DNA of 64,000 nucleotides from Dehalococcoidia bacterium. GTDB taxonomy: Bacteria; Chloroflexota; Dehalococcoidia; Lucifugimonadales; Australimonadaceae. The stretch is from NCBI GenBank assembly GCA_022820645.1, contig JAJEFD010000009.1:124001-188000 (forward strand). The letters are read 5' to 3'. Below are positions 27,989-37,309 of this stretch, piece by piece (position 1 is the stretch's first letter; each line of letters begins with the position of its first letter). A program made the position numbers and the translations under genes. The notes beneath the pieces were generated by a model. The model worked only from the letters and a program-made list of their open reading frames with translations, was not told the origin of the DNA and searched no databases.

Positions 27989-29035
27989 CTAAGCGACCGC
28001 CTCATCGAGTTCGTAGAAGCGGATGGTGTTGTTCCGGAAGATGTTGCGCTTCTCGTCGTCGGAGAGGTCGCCCCGGTTCCGGAGGATCTCGATGTCCTCG
28101 ACGATCTCAGCCGGATGCTCGTGCCAGTAGTCGCTGGCGTAGAGCACGACCTGGTCTCCCAGGCGGTCGATGGCGTAGCGGAGGCTCTGCTCGCCGCTCT
28201 GGCAGCTCAGGAAGATGCGGCCGCTCGTGAACAGGTCGATAGGGTCGGTGACGCCTTCGCGCGTCCGTCCGGTGAACCGGTCGATGAGGTACGGCACCCA
28301 GCCCGTGTCTGCTTCCAGGTAGGCCATGCGCAGTTTGGGGTACTCGTCGAAGAGGCCCGACATCATCATGCTGCTCGCCTGGATCATCTGGGCGAGCGGG
28401 TGCTCAAGCAGCACTGCCTCGGTGCGGGCAAGGGAGTTCGTGCCGAGTCCTATGGACGGCGCGCCGTGGACGGCCAGCGGGATGTTCAGCCGTTCCGCCT
28501 CGGCGTAGATGGGCCAGAAGCACGTGTCTCCCAGCGGCCTGCGTACGCCCATGTCCGCGCTGTTGGCCGGGAGCATGGCGCTGACCATGCCGAGCTCGGT
28601 AACGCTGCGGCGCAGCTCCTTGACCGATTCGTCCACGTCCTGCAGCGGCAGCAGGGCCACGCCCTTGAACCGGGGGCTCCTGCGCGTGTAGCGGTCATGG
28701 AACCAGTTGTTGTACGCGCGGCAGAGTAGCACGGCCCAGTCGGCGTCCTGGATCATGCCGACCGACAAGCCGGCGGTCGGGTAGAGGACAGTGGACTCGA
28801 TGCCCGTCTCGTCCATGAAGCTGAGCCATTCCTCGGCGCCGACGTAGCCGGGGTGCATGCCGGCGGCAGCACGGAAGACGTCGCGCTGGTAGCCGTCCAG
28901 CGTGGGGAAGAACGGGAAGTTGGGCCCGTCCTTGATGCCGCTCCTGACCGGCTCGTCGAGGTACTCCCGTATCTCGTCGTCGTGTTCCTGTATGTGTCCG
29001 TCGCCGTCGATGATCAGGTACTCGTTGTCCGCCAT
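27989..29035 (-). CDS. Amidohydrolase family 2 protein
   Basis: 'LIIDGDGHIQEHDDEIREYLDEPVR', 'LAVHGAPSIG', 'VVLYASDYWHEHPAEIVEDIEIL'; ATG at 29035. Confidence 0.9.
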   Translation of the reverse strand: MADNEYLIIDGDGHIQEHDDEIREYLDEPVRSGIKDGPNFPFFPTLDGYQRDVFRAAAGMHPGYVGAEEWLSFMDETGIESTVLYPTAGLSVGMIQDADWAVLLCRAYNNWFHDRYTRRSPRFKGVALLPLQDVDESVKELRRSVTELGMVSAMLPANSADMGVRRPLGDTCFWPIYAEAERLNIPLAVHGAPSIGLGTNSLARTEAVLLEHPLAQMIQASSMMMSGLFDEYPKLRMAYLEADTGWVPYLIDRFTGRTREGVTDPIDLFTSGRIFLSCQSGEQSLRYAIDRLGDQVVLYASDYWHEHPAEIVEDIEILRNRGDLSDDEKRNIFRNNTIRFYELDEAVA

Positions 29036-29079
29036 ACTCCCAACTCCTTCTTGGAATGCTTCGTGTAACAGGTGGCGGC

Positions 29080-30177
29080 TCACCCGGCGCGGGGGAGCAC
29101 GACCGGCTTGACCTCCCGGAACTCCGACATCGCCTGCAGCGCGTCGGTGACCGTGTCCAGCGTGTAGGTGCCGCTGATGAGGCGCTCGAACGGGAAGCGG
29201 TCGCTGCGGGTGGCGAGGAACTGGAGCGCCTTGTAGAAGTGCCGTCCCACCGCGCCGATCACCCCGTTCACCTGCAGCGACTTCACCGTGATCAGGCCGC
29301 CGGGCAGCGTGATGTCCCTGCCCTCGACCCCGATGGCGAGGAACCGCCCGCCCCGGCGCACCATCGCCAGGCCTTCGGGGTTCGCCGCGGACGACGCGCA
29401 TTGCACCACGACGTCCGGCCCTATCCCGCGTGTTCGCTCGCGGACCCACTCGATGCGGTCGGACGCCTCGGTGGCCTCGTCGATGTTCAGGACCTCATCC
29501 GCGCCCCAGTCCGTCGCAACGGCGAGCCGCTCAGCGGGAGCGCCGATGACGATGACCTTCGCCGCTCCACGGTCGCGCGCCAGTGCTGAGGCATAAAGTC
29601 CCAGTGGGCCGCATCCCTGCACCACGACCGTCTCGTGCGGTTCGATGGCGCCGAGCCGCTCGAATCCGTGCACGACGGTCCTCAGGGCGCAGGCAGCGGA
29701 TGCGGCGAGCGGCGAGGAGACCTCCTCGGGCACTTTCACGACGTCGCTCAGCGCCGGGTAGTAGTGGTACTCCGCGCAGCCGCCCTGGACGTAGGGGAAC
29801 ACATCGGCCCGCTGGCGACCGAAGGCGTAGCTGTTCATGCAGAGGTTGGTCTGGTGCGCTACGGTGCAGAAGTAGCAGTGGCCGCAATAGGGGTAGCTGA
29901 CGATGATGCGGTCGCCCTTCACCACGGGCTGGCCGAGTATGTCCCGGCGGTCGCCGCGGACCTCCTCGACGATGGCCGCTGTCTCGTGCCCCGGAACGTA
30001 CGGCGTCGTGCCCGGCGGGATGAGGTCGCCCTGCCAGTAGTGGACGTCCGTGCCGCAGAGGGTCGCTGCGTCGACGCGCGCGAGGATGCCGCCGTCGTCG
30101 AGGTCGGGGAGGGATACGCGCTGCAACTCCACCGGGGCGAGCACTCCTGTCACCACTGCGGCCAGACAGTCGCTCAT
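29080..30177 (-). CDS. Zinc-dependent alcohol dehydrogenase (MDR family)
   Basis: 'GTDVHYWQGDLIPPGTTPYVPGHETAAIVEEV', 'IVSYPYCGHCYFCTVAHQTNLC', 'VVVQGCGPLGLYASALARDRGA'. Confidence 0.92.
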   Translation of the reverse strand: MSDCLAAVVTGVLAPVELQRVSLPDLDDGGILARVDAATLCGTDVHYWQGDLIPPGTTPYVPGHETAAIVEEVRGDRRDILGQPVVKGDRIIVSYPYCGHCYFCTVAHQTNLCMNSYAFGRQRADVFPYVQGGCAEYHYYPALSDVVKVPEEVSSPLAASAACALRTVVHGFERLGAIEPHETVVVQGCGPLGLYASALARDRGAAKVIVIGAPAERLAVATDWGADEVLNIDEATEASDRIEWVRERTRGIGPDVVVQCASSAANPEGLAMVRRGGRFLAIGVEGRDITLPGGLITVKSLQVNGVIGAVGRHFYKALQFLATRSDRFPFERLISGTYTLDTVTDALQAMSEFREVKPVVLPRAG

Positions 30178-30401
30178 TGGGGGGCCTCCTCCCTGTGGGA
30201 CTCCTGCCCTGAACGGTTATGCGTGATTCCGTTGCAGCGTGCGCCGAGTATCGGAGCCTTCAACAGGAGTGTCAAGTTATGAATACGATAATCTGCGCTA
30301 TAGAGCAAAAACGCTACGATTTTCATATCCTTGGATACCCGTCGTGCAGTTCGCTCTGAGCGGCGTATGATACGGGCACGCTGCGGGACAGGAGGGAGAC
30401 G

Positions 30402-31448
30402 ATGCCGGTAATCGACGCCGATACGCACGTAGATGAGACCGAGTCCACTTGGCAGGCCCTGGAAGGCGCTCTCGCCAGGTACACCCCCACCACGATGACG
30501 CCGCCCGATGAGGCGATCGAGCACGCGAGTCTCGACCCGCACCGGAGCCGGTTCTGGCTGGTGGAGGGCCGCCTGCAGGTCAGGGCGGTGCGGGACGACG
30601 AGCATCACCCGGCACGCGCCCGGCGGGAGCTGGACGACCTCGAGGGCCGGCTGGAAGACATGGACCGGATGGGCGTGGATATCCAGGTGCTCTTCCCCAC
30701 CTTCTTCATACGCTACATCTCGCTCAACCCGGAGCCTGAAGCGGCGCTGGCGAGCGCCTACAACCGCTGGGTGGCGGAGAGATGCGACCAGACGGGCGGG
30801 CGTCTGCGCTGGGCAGCGGTGCTGCCGTGGCTCGACACCGACGCTTCCATCAGGGAGCTGCGCTGGGCGAAAGAGAACGGCGCCTGCGGCATCTTCAAGC
30901 GGGGGCTCGACCTCCTGAAGCCGGTGGGCGACCCACACTTCTTCCCGGTGTACGAGGCGGCGAACGACCTGGACATGCCGCTCTGCGTGCACACGGGCCA
31001 CCCGGGCAGCGACGGCGACCGCGGCTTCCCCATCATGTCCGCGTTCCTCTCGGTCGTGCGGTCGAAACTGCCCGCCCGGTTCCCCAATCTCCGGTTCGGG
31101 TTCATCGAGGCCGGAGCGTCGTGGATCCCGTACGTCCTGTCCCAGATCGCCATGAACGAGCGCTCGGACACGCTCCATGAGCGGACCGTCAAACTGGCAA
31201 CGTCCGGGGACCTGTTCAGGGACAACCGTCTCTACGTCTCCATCGATCCCGTGGACGACGTCGAGTACCTGCTCACGCTTGGCACCGAGGACAACCTCAT
31301 GATCGGCACGGACTACTGCCACTCGGATATATCCGCAAACGTCAGCGCGCTGAACGAGGTCCGCCGCTGGGCCGACTCCGGCATGATCAGCGGGGACGTG
31401 GCCGGGAAGATACTGGAGGACAACCCCAGGACGTTCTACGGCCTGTAG
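30402..31448 (+). CDS. Amidohydrolase family 2 protein
   Basis: 'VIDADTHVDETESTWQALEG', 'DMPLCVHTGHPGSDGDRGF', 'LMIGTDYCHSDISANVSAL'. Confidence 0.92.
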   Translation: MPVIDADTHVDETESTWQALEGALARYTPTTMTPPDEAIEHASLDPHRSRFWLVEGRLQVRAVRDDEHHPARARRELDDLEGRLEDMDRMGVDIQVLFPTFFIRYISLNPEPEAALASAYNRWVAERCDQTGGRLRWAAVLPWLDTDASIRELRWAKENGACGIFKRGLDLLKPVGDPHFFPVYEAANDLDMPLCVHTGHPGSDGDRGFPIMSAFLSVVRSKLPARFPNLRFGFIEAGASWIPYVLSQIAMNERSDTLHERTVKLATSGDLFRDNRLYVSIDPVDDVEYLLTLGTEDNLMIGTDYCHSDISANVSALNEVRRWADSGMISGDVAGKILEDNPRTFYGL

Positions 31449-31514
31449 AGGGTGTTTGCTTCCTTCCCCCTCGATGGGGGAAGGTCAGGATGGGGGCGAC
31501 AGGAGGAGACCAGC

Positions 31515-33686
31515 ATGACGAACCGGGTCGTGGGAACGCCGACGAGGCGTGTCGAGGGGCCGGACAAGGTGACCGGCCGGCAGCGGTACTCCGCCGATAT
31601 GGAGATGGACGGGCTGCTCTGGGGCAAGATACTCCGCAGTCCGTATCCCCACGCGCGGATCGTGCGGGTCGACGCGTCGAAGGCTCGAGCTGTGCCCGGT
31701 GTCCACGCCGTCATCACCGGGGCCGACTCCCCTCGCCTCATCGGCCGGGCGTTGAAGGACCTCCCGGTCCTGGCCTACGAGAAGGTGCGGTTCATCGGCG
31801 AGCGGGTCGCCGCCGTGGCCGCCGAGACAGCCGTCGCCGCGAAGGAGGCAGTCGACCTCATCGAGGTCGAATACGAGGAGCTCACCCCTGTCTTCGACAT
31901 GCAGGAGGCGCTCACTCCCGGCGCGCCCATCGTCCACGACGACCCGACGGCCTACACGGGCGCGTTCGTCCATCCGGAACGCCCCGACCTCCCCAACCTC
32001 TGTTCCTTCGACCGCTGGTCGCGCGGCGACCTTGCGGCGGGCTTCGCGGCGGCTGACCGTATCCTGGAGAACACCTTCCGCACGCAGAAGCAGCACCACG
32101 TCTACATGGAGACGCACGCCTGCGTGGTCTCGGTGGCGGAGGACGGCGCCGCCGAGGTGTGGGCCTCCAACAAGAGCCCGTACGCGCTCCGGGGCCAGCT
32201 TGCCATGTCGCTCGGCGTGGAGCCTGCGTCGATCAGGATCTACCCCATGGCGGTGGGCGGCGACTTCGGCGGCAAGGGCTCGCCCATGGACACGCCGGTT
32301 GCCTACCTGCTCTCGCAGGTTGCCGGAAGGCCGGTCAAGATCGTCATGGGCTACGACGAGGAGCTCCTCGCCGCGAACACGAGGCATCCGAGCGAGATCA
32401 CGGTCCGCACCGGCGTCACCAACGACGGCATGCTGACCGCGCTGGAGGTCAGCGCCTGCTTCGACAGCGGCGCGTACGGCGCGTTCAAGGCGGTCCCCAA
32501 CGTCAACCTCCACGCGATGGAGCAGACCGCAAGCTGCTACCGCGTCCCGGCCTTCGACGTGAAGAGCTACGTGGCGTACACCAACGTCATCCCCTCCGGC
32601 CACATGCGCTCGCCCGGCGGGCCCCAGATCACCTTCGCGGTGGAGTCGCAGCTGAACATCGTGGCCGCCGAGCTCGGGATGGACGCGGCGGAGCTGCGCC
32701 TGAAGAACCTCGTGCAGCCCGGAGACACCGCTCCGAACGGTGAGCAGTGGGTCAACATCAAGGCGGTCGAGACGCTGCAGGCCGCCCTGGACGCGGTCGA
32801 CTGGAACGAGCCCAAGGCGCCGCTCGTGGGACGCGGGCTCGCCATGTACGAGCGCGGCCCTATCGGCGGCGACTCCAGCTGCAAGCTCATCCTGCACGCG
32901 GACCGTTCGCTGAGCCTCATCCTGCCGATCCCCGACCCCGGACAGGGCGGCCCTACGGTGATGCAGCAGATCGCAGCCGAGCACCTTGGCGTCGGTTCCG
33001 ACCGCGTCGCCGTGCGATTGGTTCCGACCGACCAGCTGCCCTTCGACATGGGCGTCGGCGGAAGCCGCACGACCTTTGCCGTGGGTGTGGCGGTCGCCCA
33101 GGCGGCGGAGACGCTGACGGCGCGTCTCAAGGAGACCGCGGGCGACGCCCCCTTCGACGAGGCCGCTGCGGCGCTCGTGGCGGCGGAAGGCGGCGACGTC
33201 ACCGTCGAGGTCTACCGCAAGACTCCCTTCATTCCCGAGCCCGCCACGACCGAGTTCACCGCCCAGGCGGCGGAGGTGGAGGTCGACCCGGAGACCGGAC
33301 AGGTGAAGGTGCTCCGTGTCATCACCTCGCATGACGTCGGCACGATCATCAACCCGGCGGGCCACCAGGGGCAGATCGCCGGCGGCGCTGTCCAGGGCTT
33401 CGGCATGGCCATGATGGAGGAGTTCGCGTTGGACGGCGGGAAGCCCGTTGCCCTGAACCTTGCCGACTACAAGATCCCGACCATCATGGACGTCCCCACG
33501 CTCGAAACGGTGCTGGTCAGCCGCGACGACGGGCCGGGGCCCTTCAACAGCGGGGCGATCGCGGAGTCGGCGAACGTGCCCACGGCGGCGGCGGTCGCCA
33601 ATGCGGTCAGCGACGCCATCGGCAAACCCGTGCTCCAGCTGCCGGTCACCGCGGAGTATGTCCTGGGGCTGCTGCGCGGCGACTGA
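31515..33686 (+). CDS. Xanthine dehydrogenase/CoxL-family molybdopterin-binding large subunit
   Basis: 'RRVEGPDKVTGRQRYSADMEMDGLLWGKILRSPYPHARIVRVD', 'VGGDFGGKGS', 'MRSPGGPQITFAVESQLN', 'GMAMMEEFALDGGKPVALNLADYKIPTIMDVP'. Confidence 0.92.
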   Translation: MTNRVVGTPTRRVEGPDKVTGRQRYSADMEMDGLLWGKILRSPYPHARIVRVDASKARAVPGVHAVITGADSPRLIGRALKDLPVLAYEKVRFIGERVAAVAAETAVAAKEAVDLIEVEYEELTPVFDMQEALTPGAPIVHDDPTAYTGAFVHPERPDLPNLCSFDRWSRGDLAAGFAAADRILENTFRTQKQHHVYMETHACVVSVAEDGAAEVWASNKSPYALRGQLAMSLGVEPASIRIYPMAVGGDFGGKGSPMDTPVAYLLSQVAGRPVKIVMGYDEELLAANTRHPSEITVRTGVTNDGMLTALEVSACFDSGAYGAFKAVPNVNLHAMEQTASCYRVPAFDVKSYVAYTNVIPSGHMRSPGGPQITFAVESQLNIVAAELGMDAAELRLKNLVQPGDTAPNGEQWVNIKAVETLQAALDAVDWNEPKAPLVGRGLAMYERGPIGGDSSCKLILHADRSLSLILPIPDPGQGGPTVMQQIAAEHLGVGSDRVAVRLVPTDQLPFDMGVGGSRTTFAVGVAVAQAAETLTARLKETAGDAPFDEAAAALVAAEGGDVTVEVYRKTPFIPEPATTEFTAQAAEVEVDPETGQVKVLRVITSHDVGTIINPAGHQGQIAGGAVQGFGMAMMEEFALDGGKPVALNLADYKIPTIMDVPTLETVLVSRDDGPGPFNSGAIAESANVPTAAAVANAVSDAIGKPVLQLPVTAEYVLGLLRGD

Positions 33687-33705
33687 GCGGAGGAGGTGTA
33701 ACGCC

Positions 33706-34770
33706 ATGAAGGTCATTGACGCGGACGCGCACGTTGACGAGACCGACGCTACCTGGGACTTCCTGGAGCCGGAGCACGCGAAGCTGCGCCCCATCACGGC
33801 GGTCGCGGTCGAGGACGCAGCCACAGAGGGCATCTCGAAGAACTTCCTGCGCTACTGGAACGTGGACGGCCGGATGCGCCTGCGCCGGATGCGCGACGAC
33901 GTCCGCACCGGCACCACCGAGGCCACCCGCGAACTGAAGGACGTTCCCGCGCGCCTGCTACAGATGGATGAGCTCGGCGTCGACGTGCAGGTGCTCTACC
34001 CGACGATGATGCTGAGCGCCGTGAGCGAGAAGCCGGAAGTGGAGGCCGCGCTCTGCCGCTCCTACAACCGCTGGATAGCCGGCCGGTGCGCCGAGTCCGG
34101 CGGCCGCCTCCGGTGGGTCGCGTCGCTTCCCGTGCTCAGCATCGACGTTGCCGTCGAGGAGATGGCGTGGGCGAAGGAGAACGGCGCGGCGGGCGCGATC
34201 AAGCGCGGCGTCGAGGCGGGGCAGCGCTCGGCGGGCGACCCGTACTTCTACCCGCTCTACCGGCAGGCTGAAGAGTTGGACATGGCGATGTGCATCCACA
34301 TCGGCGCGGGCGAGGTGACGGAGGGGATGACGAACCCCATCTGGCAGCACCGCCTCCCGCCGATCGATGCGTTCGTCTCGCTCGTGCTCGAGCGGGTGCC
34401 GCAGAAGTTCCCCCGGCTGCGCGTCGGCTTCGTGGAAGCGATGTCGTCCTGGGTGCCCTTCGCCCTTGCGGAGCTGGAGGCGCGGAAGGAGCGCATGGCC
34501 TGGCTGATGGACATCGACCTGCAGGAGGACCTGCTGCGCGAGTGCCGCTTCTACGTCGCCTGCCAGACGCACGAGGACCTGAACTACATCGCGTCGCGCA
34601 CGGGCAGCGACAACCTCGTCATCGGGACGGACTACGGCCACGCCGACCAGTCGGCGGAGATCAACGCGCTGAGCATCCTGCGCGAGAAGGGCGAGCGAGA
34701 GGAGATCCCCGCGGACCTCGCGGAGAAGGTGCTCACCGCCAACCCCGCGGCGCTCTACGGCATCGACTAG
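33706..34770 (+). CDS. Amidohydrolase family 2 protein (paralog of 30402 gene)
   Basis: 'VIDADAHVDETDATWDFLEPEHAKL', 'DMAMCIHIGAG', 'LVIGTDYGHADQSAEINALSIL'. Confidence 0.92.
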   Translation: MKVIDADAHVDETDATWDFLEPEHAKLRPITAVAVEDAATEGISKNFLRYWNVDGRMRLRRMRDDVRTGTTEATRELKDVPARLLQMDELGVDVQVLYPTMMLSAVSEKPEVEAALCRSYNRWIAGRCAESGGRLRWVASLPVLSIDVAVEEMAWAKENGAAGAIKRGVEAGQRSAGDPYFYPLYRQAEELDMAMCIHIGAGEVTEGMTNPIWQHRLPPIDAFVSLVLERVPQKFPRLRVGFVEAMSSWVPFALAELEARKERMAWLMDIDLQEDLLRECRFYVACQTHEDLNYIASRTGSDNLVIGTDYGHADQSAEINALSILREKGEREEIPADLAEKVLTANPAALYGID

Positions 34771-35939
34771 GGCTCGCCGAAGAAGCGGACGGCGTTGTCC
34801 CACATGAACTTGCGCATCGTGTCGGGCCCGATGCTCGGCCAGCCCTGCACGATGGCGGGCGAGTTGGGGAACTGGCACTCCGCGTGCGGGTAGTCCGACG
34901 CGTACATCAGGATGTCGTCGCCGAGGAAGTCCATGACCATGCGGACCATGTCTTCCTCCTCCGTCATCTCGATGCTCGCGAAGAAGCGCCCGTTCGCGAC
35001 GTACTCGCTCATCTTGTGCTGCAGGTCGGCGGTGAAACCGACGTAGGCGGCGTTCACGTCCATACGGCGCACCCAGAACGGCAGCCAGCCAACGCCCGAC
35101 TCGAGGACGCCGAAGTTGATGGGGTAGCGGTCCATGATCCCCGCGCCGATGAACGCGGCCATCGTCTTCATCGCGCCCCACGGGTGCGAGCAGAGGCGCG
35201 CGAGGAAGCGGTTGTTGTCCATGTCCTTGTAGCCGGGGAAGTACGGCGGCGCCCACGTCATGCTGTGGTGCACTGCGCCGAGACCCCGGTTGGCGGCGGC
35301 GGCCCAGAGCGGCTCCATACGCGGATGGTCCATCGGCTCGCCGACGCCCGCGAACGGCAGGACGCCGGCGGCCCACCGTTCCTTCCCCCAGCGGTCGACC
35401 TCCGCGACCGAGCCCTCGACGTCCGTACCGGAGACGGCGAGGAGCGCCTTGAACCGGCCCGGGTGCGCGGCGGCGAGGTCGTTCACCATGCGGTGATACG
35501 CGCGGATCAGCCCCATCTCCAGCGCGGGGTCGCCGAGCAGCGAGACGCCGATGGCGACGTCCGGCACCATCATGTGCACGTCCGTGCCTTCCTCGTCCAT
35601 GTCGGCGACGCGCTGCTCGAACGCATCGTCGATGACGCCCACCCCGGGAAGTTTCTCGCCGGTGTACTCGCCGAAGTGCAGGCGGGAGTGCGCGTCCTTC
35701 GGGACCTCGCGCGGCTCGGCGTCGCCCAGGTGCCGCCGGTAGGGGCTGAGGCTCACCGCGTAGTGGTGACGAGCGGGGTCCTCGCGGGGCGTCGTCGTCT
35801 GGTCGGACCGCGCGCCGACCTTGTACTGCTCCAGTTCAGGCAGCCGCTCCCTGAACTCGCTGTCGAAGTAGGGCTCCAGCGCCTCCACCGACGGGTGGAT
35901 GTGCGTGTCTGCGTCGAAGACTCTCTGTCCGTTCAGCAT
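34767..35939 (-). CDS. Amidohydrolase family 2 protein
   Basis: 'VFDADTHIHPSVEALEPYFDSEFRERLP', 'ILMYASDYPHAECQFPNSPAI'. Confidence 0.92.
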   Translation of the reverse strand: MLNGQRVFDADTHIHPSVEALEPYFDSEFRERLPELEQYKVGARSDQTTTPREDPARHHYAVSLSPYRRHLGDAEPREVPKDAHSRLHFGEYTGEKLPGVGVIDDAFEQRVADMDEEGTDVHMMVPDVAIGVSLLGDPALEMGLIRAYHRMVNDLAAAHPGRFKALLAVSGTDVEGSVAEVDRWGKERWAAGVLPFAGVGEPMDHPRMEPLWAAAANRGLGAVHHSMTWAPPYFPGYKDMDNNRFLARLCSHPWGAMKTMAAFIGAGIMDRYPINFGVLESGVGWLPFWVRRMDVNAAYVGFTADLQHKMSEYVANGRFFASIEMTEEEDMVRMVMDFLGDDILMYASDYPHAECQFPNSPAIVQGWPSIGPDTMRKFMWDNAVRFFGEP

Positions 35940-35977
35940 TTGCGTCCTCCGTTGGAGAGGAGTATATCCCTCATCTT

Positions 35978-36556
35978 ATGACGGCGACTCCCCCAACGAG
36001 CGGTCTCGGCGCGGTGGAAGTGCGCGAGGTGGACGCCGCGCGCTGGCCCGACTTCGAGCGGCTGTTCGAGTCGCGCGGCGGGCCTCGCTGGTGCTGGTGC
36101 CGGATGTGGCGCAGGGACGCCGACGGCAGGATGCCGCACGACCGCGCCCATATGAAGGAGGCGATGCGGCAGAGGATCGCCTCGGGCGGGCGCGTCGGTC
36201 TGCTGGCGTACGTGGACGGCGAACCCGCCGCCTGGTGCTCGGTTGCGCCTCGCGAGACGTTCGTGGGCCTCGGCGGGGTGGAGGAGCCGGGCGAGGACCC
36301 CGCTGCCGTCTGGTCGCTTACCTGCTTCTACGTGCGGAACGCGTTCCGCCATTGCGGGCTGATGGACAGTCTCATCGAGGAGGCGGCGCGGCACGCGCAA
36401 GAGCACGGAGCGGAGGTCATCGAGGCGTACCCCGTTCCGCCCGACGGCCCGAGCTACCGCTTCTGCGGGTTCGTGCCCGTGTTCGAAGCGCACGGGTTCT
36501 CGGAGGTTGGGCGCGCGGGGAAGCGGCGGCACGTCATGCGGCGGTCGTTGGGGTGA
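35978..36556 (+). CDS. GNAT-family N-acetyltransferase
   Basis: 'VEVREVDAARWPDFERLFESRGGPRWCWCRMW...VWSLTCFYVRNAFRHCGLMDSLIEEAARHAQEHGAEVIEAYPV'. Confidence 0.82.
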   Translation: MTATPPTSGLGAVEVREVDAARWPDFERLFESRGGPRWCWCRMWRRDADGRMPHDRAHMKEAMRQRIASGGRVGLLAYVDGEPAAWCSVAPRETFVGLGGVEEPGEDPAAVWSLTCFYVRNAFRHCGLMDSLIEEAARHAQEHGAEVIEAYPVPPDGPSYRFCGFVPVFEAHGFSEVGRAGKRRHVMRRSLG

Positions 36557-36559
36557 GCG

Positions 36560-37306
36560 TCAGAGGATCTGGTCGAGGAAGGCCTTGGTGCGCTCTTCCT
36601 TGGGGTTGGTGAAGAACTCCTCCGGCTTGCTCATCTCCACTATCTCGCCCTCATCCATGAAGATGATGCGGTCCGCCACGTTCCGCGCAAAGCCCATCTC
36701 GTGCGTGACGCAGAGCATGGTCATGCCGTCGCCCGCGAGCTCGATCATAACCTTCAGCACCTCGTTGATCATCTCCGGGTCCAGGGCTGAGGTTGGCTCG
36801 TCGAACATCATGAGCCGGGGATTCATGGCAAGAGCCCGGGCGATGGCGACGCGCTGCTGCTGTCCGCCGGAGAGCTGGCCGGGGTACTTGTCGGCCTGTT
36901 CGGGGATGCCGACCCGTGTGAGCAGTTGGAGTGCGAGCTCTTCCGCCTGTTGCCTCGGCATGTGGCGCACCTTCTGCGGGCCCAGGGTGATGTTCCGCAT
37001 GACGGTGAGGTGCGGGAAGAGGTTGAACTGCTGGAACACCATGCCGATCTCGGCGCGTATCTGGTGCAGGCTTCGCGCGTCGTCCGTCAGTTCGATGCCG
37101 TCGACGACGATCCGGCCCTGATCGTGCTTCTCCAGCTGGTTGACGGTGCGCAGCAGGGTGGATTTGCCGGAACCGGAAGGGCCGATGATGACGACGACCT
37201 CTCCCTCCTGAACAGAGAGGTCGACGTCCCGGAGCGCGGTGAAGTCCCCGAACCGCTTGACGACCCGCTCTAGGCGGACTATCTCGTTGTCTGTCTTCTG
37301 TTCCAT
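36560..37306 (-). CDS. aapP: Amino acid ABC transporter ATP-binding protein
   Basis: '[34 protein letters not shown]', '[34 protein letters not shown]'. Confidence 0.9.
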   Translation of the reverse strand: MEQKTDNEIVRLERVVKRFGDFTALRDVDLSVQEGEVVVIIGPSGSGKSTLLRTVNQLEKHDQGRIVVDGIELTDDARSLHQIRAEIGMVFQQFNLFPHLTVMRNITLGPQKVRHMPRQQAEELALQLLTRVGIPEQADKYPGQLSGGQQQRVAIARALAMNPRLMMFDEPTSALDPEMINEVLKVMIELAGDGMTMLCVTHEMGFARNVADRIIFMDEGEIVEMSKPEEFFTNPKEERTKAFLDQIL

Positions 37307-37309
37307 CTA

